A stretch of 45,125 nt of DNA from Melioribacter sp. (GTDB lineage: Bacteria > Bacteroidota > Ignavibacteria > Ignavibacteriales > Melioribacteraceae): contig PMDS01000063.1 in assembly GCA_003155655.1 (NCBI GenBank), forward strand, positions 92,838 through 137,962, written 5' to 3'. A program made the translations under genes and the position numbers. Positions 42,877 to 45,125 of the stretch are shown piece after piece; position 1 is the first letter of the stretch; each line of letters starts with the position of its first letter. The notes under the pieces were generated by a model that was not told the origin of the DNA, did no database searches, and worked only from the letters and a program-made list of their open reading frames with translations.

Positions 42877-45000
42877 TTATTTCAGTTTGCCAGCTTTTAA
42901 TTCGTCGGCAATTCTTTTTGCATTTGTAATATTATTGAGTATCTCAAGAATACCCTGTGAAGAAACCGATACTGTACGGTTAGCTTCGGTTGTAAAAATA
43001 AAATTACCTGCTAAACTTTCCATGTTGCCGTCAAATGCAGCGCCGACAACTTCTCCTTTTGTGTTGATTACCGGGCTTCCGGAATTTCCGCCGATAATGT
43101 CATTTGTACTAATGAAATTGTAAGGAGTACTATAATTAAATTCCGGGGCAGGCTTTGTCCATCTTGCAGGCAGATCCCACGGATATTGTTTCTTGTGAGA
43201 ATAATACCTGTCGTACAATCCATAAAAGGTTGTAATTGTTGGAGCAATAGTTCCGTTGTAAGAATAGCTTTGCATAACACCATCACTAATGCGTAAAGTA
43301 AATGTAGCATCCGGTGGAATTGATGTTCCATAGACAGCAAAAAGAACCTGACCAAGCTGGCTTTCTAAAGCCTGCTCTGTAGTTGTAATTTCTTTTATTT
43401 TTGCTGCATATTCTTTTGCTTTATCCTGTGTTGAAACCACATAGAATATAAAAGGATCATCTGATTTTAGTATTGCATCAGGATCTTTTTTAGCAAATTC
43501 CAACAAACTTTCTTTTGAAGTTAATGCGCTGTTTTTCAATGCAAAATCAGCAGCAGCTTTTCCGACTAATCCATTAAACATTTTCTTAACAAGCATATTA
43601 TCTTTTCCAAGATTCATTATCATATAATCTGCCAGCATAGCAACAAGTTTTTGTTCAAAACTTTTACTCACTTGTGCCGGAAATAAATTATTAATAGTAG
43701 CTTCAAGTTTGTCTGCTTTATAATCTGCATCCCTGTCAGCTTCAGGCTTTTTCAGATTTGATGCAAGGGTAACAACTTTACGGGCAATTTTAACATAGGC
43801 TGATGTCATAAACGGACTCAATGTATATGCCGCGTTTTCATAAGCAAATTTTCTTATTTCATTTCTTGTTCCCTGGATTCCTTCCCAGAGATGTCCGTAC
43901 TTTTGTTTCAATTCGGCATTATTATTAACTGCCTCTTGAAGTTTTTTCTGAAAATCCTTTTTACGGGCCATAAAAGAAGGATCGAGCAGACCGGCTAAAA
44001 CTCCTTTATAAACTTTTGCGCTGTTGCCGATAAAAAATTGCTGTCCCCTGTATTCATCAGCCTTAGCAGGTTCTTCAGCAATTAGTTCATCATAAATCGA
44101 AAACAACCTGTTAAGCAGGAATGACCCATTGCGGTACGTGATATCTCTATAATATTCAAGCTGGGCAACAGTTTTTAACCTTTGGGATGAACCGGGGTTG
44201 CCGACAACAAAAAGCAGTTCATTCTCTTGAGCGCCGTTTTGGCTAAACTTGAAATAGTTTTCAGTCTTTAATGGTTTTCCGGTTTCGTCATAAGCACGCA
44301 AGAAAGCAAAGTCTGCATCATAACGCGGATAAGTAAAATTATCGGGATCACCGCCATATAATCCAACAACTCTTTCGTTTGAATAAGCCAGGCGGATATC
44401 GTTATAGGTCTTATATCCATAAAGAGAATACTTTCCGCCATTATAAAGTGAGGTTATTTTACAATTAAGTCCTGTTTGTTGATTGTATGATGCTTCAAGT
44501 TCTTTAATTTTAGCGTTTTTCTTTTCAATTTTTTCTGCATCTGTTTTACCAGAGTTCAGAGCTTCAAGTACAGGAGCAGTTACATCTTCAATAAGAGCAA
44601 GCTGATCAACAAAAAGATCCGGCACCTTTCTTTCATCGGCAAGGGTGGGCGCAAAAAATCCATCTTTGGGAATATTTTCACCTTCCTTCTGTACAGACTC
44701 TAAAATTCCATCAACACAATGATGGTTTGTCATTATCAATCCATCTTCAGAAACAAAAGAAGAAGAACATATATTTCCAAATCTAATAGCTGAAAGCCTA
44801 ACTTTTTTTAACCATTCCTCTGAGGCGCTGAAACCATAAGTTGATTGGATATAGTCTTGTGGAAAGTATTCAAATGTCCACATCTTACCTGTATCAAATC
44901 TTTGTGCCTTTACAGTATCAAGGTTTACCTGTGCGGTTAGAGGAGAGATAAACGCGCATAGAATCAACACTAAAGTTGAAATGAATAATATTTTTTTCAT
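42877..45000 (-). CDS. S46 family dipeptidyl-peptidase, DPP7-type, second copy
   Basis: A 707-residue paralogue of the neighbouring S46 gene. The signal peptide (ILFISTLVLILCAFISPLTA) ends before QVN. The triad is His94 in MTNHHC, Asp in PRYDADFAF and Ser640 in GGNSGSP. Gly658 at the specificity position again predicts DPP7-like hydrophobic P1 preference. It lacks the Gly/Gln-rich insert of its partner. Both begin with QV(N/K)..DT and FDTGKMWTFE, so they arose by duplication, but the sequences have diverged clearly. It has its own terminator and an upstream region of 125 bases in the window. Confidence 0.95.
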   Translation of the reverse strand: MKKILFISTLVLILCAFISPLTAQVNLDTVKAQRFDTGKMWTFEYFPQDYIQSTYGFSASEEWLKKVRLSAIRFGNICSSSFVSEDGLIMTNHHCVDGILESVQKEGENIPKDGFFAPTLADERKVPDLFVDQLALIEDVTAPVLEALNSGKTDAEKIEKKNAKIKELEASYNQQTGLNCKITSLYNGGKYSLYGYKTYNDIRLAYSNERVVGLYGGDPDNFTYPRYDADFAFLRAYDETGKPLKTENYFKFSQNGAQENELLFVVGNPGSSQRLKTVAQLEYYRDITYRNGSFLLNRLFSIYDELIAEEPAKADEYRGQQFFIGNSAKVYKGVLAGLLDPSFMARKKDFQKKLQEAVNNNAELKQKYGHLWEGIQGTRNEIRKFAYENAAYTLSPFMTSAYVKIARKVVTLASNLKKPEADRDADYKADKLEATINNLFPAQVSKSFEQKLVAMLADYMIMNLGKDNMLVKKMFNGLVGKAAADFALKNSALTSKESLLEFAKKDPDAILKSDDPFIFYVVSTQDKAKEYAAKIKEITTTEQALESQLGQVLFAVYGTSIPPDATFTLRISDGVMQSYSYNGTIAPTITTFYGLYDRYYSHKKQYPWDLPARWTKPAPEFNYSTPYNFISTNDIIGGNSGSPVINTKGEVVGAAFDGNMESLAGNFIFTTEANRTVSVSSQGILEILNNITNAKRIADELKAGKLK

Positions 45001-45125
45001 ACTGGACCTTACATTATTGATTAAAAAATTTAACTTGTATCAAAAATATAACAGTTCAGTATCATAACCAAAATACCGTTCGTGTAATTCCAGCTGAAAG
45101 AATTATTAACTCACCTTACGCATAA

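Overview
The window is one contiguous piece of an AT-rich bacterial chromosome. The gene content suggests the Bacteroidota/Chlorobiota (FCB) group, most plausibly an Ignavibacteria-like anaerobic heterotroph. The basis is gene content only: two tandem S46 dipeptidyl-peptidases, a DPP5-like S9 peptidase, tryptophanase, DUF4932 and DUF4279 proteins, and intergenic DNA full of short hairpin repeats. No rRNA, tRNA, CRISPR array, integrase or transposase gene was seen.

Layout. 1-5384 (minus strand): leuS, serS and a left-truncated ABC exporter. 5536-7771 (plus): zwf and pgl, the first two steps of the oxidative pentose phosphate pathway, overlapping. 7939-9614 (plus): an ATPase and a TOPRIM protein with overlapping ATGA, a candidate two-gene defence system. 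9701-12722: exported S9 peptidase, YkvA-like membrane protein and lipocalin. 12986-16393: a 1135-residue SIR2-STAND-TPR protein resembling the Avs5 antiviral sensors, with hairpin repeats on both sides. 16549-20050 (plus): YgiD-type dioxygenase, aldo/keto reductase, tandem GNAT acetyltransferase and Nudix hydrolase. 20061-26158 (minus): DUF4932 lipoprotein, murI, glnD-like gene and tnaA. 26353-30250 (minus): queF, a small unknown ORF, a TdeIII-like restriction enzyme, its DNA methyltransferase and queC, so a restriction-modification system splits a queuosine gene pair. 30358-35549: rhodanese, MFS transporter, yciO-like gene, SDR, HD phosphohydrolase and SixA-like phosphatase. 35554-35840: a broken histidine-kinase remnant. 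35886-38717: isochorismatase-like hydrolase, a cytoplasmic C39-like cysteine peptidase divergent from a D-Ala-D-Ala-ligase-like ATP-grasp enzyme, and a DUF1289 protein. 38718-40593: a repeat field with one DUF4279 gene. 40594-45000 (minus): two S46 peptidases.

How it fits together. Most genes are housekeeping or generalist catabolic. The S9 and S46 enzymes would deliver dipeptides from extracellular protein, and tryptophanase would degrade free tryptophan, which fits amino-acid fermentation. Three unrelated defence-type modules sit singly between core genes rather than in one island, and two of them adjoin copies of the dispersed hairpin repeats.

The most notable items are the ATPase-TOPRIM pair with its inverted-repeat upstream site, the SIR2-STAND gene, the restriction system inside the que cluster, a ten-unit array of 11-bp T-tract repeats at exactly helical-like spacing (38925-39034), five copies of a tiny hairpin element, some nested in other repeats (39036-40574), and a 182-bp MITE-like element with 26-bp perfect inverted ends (40171-40352). 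All functional assignments come from reading motifs by eye; no database search was run.
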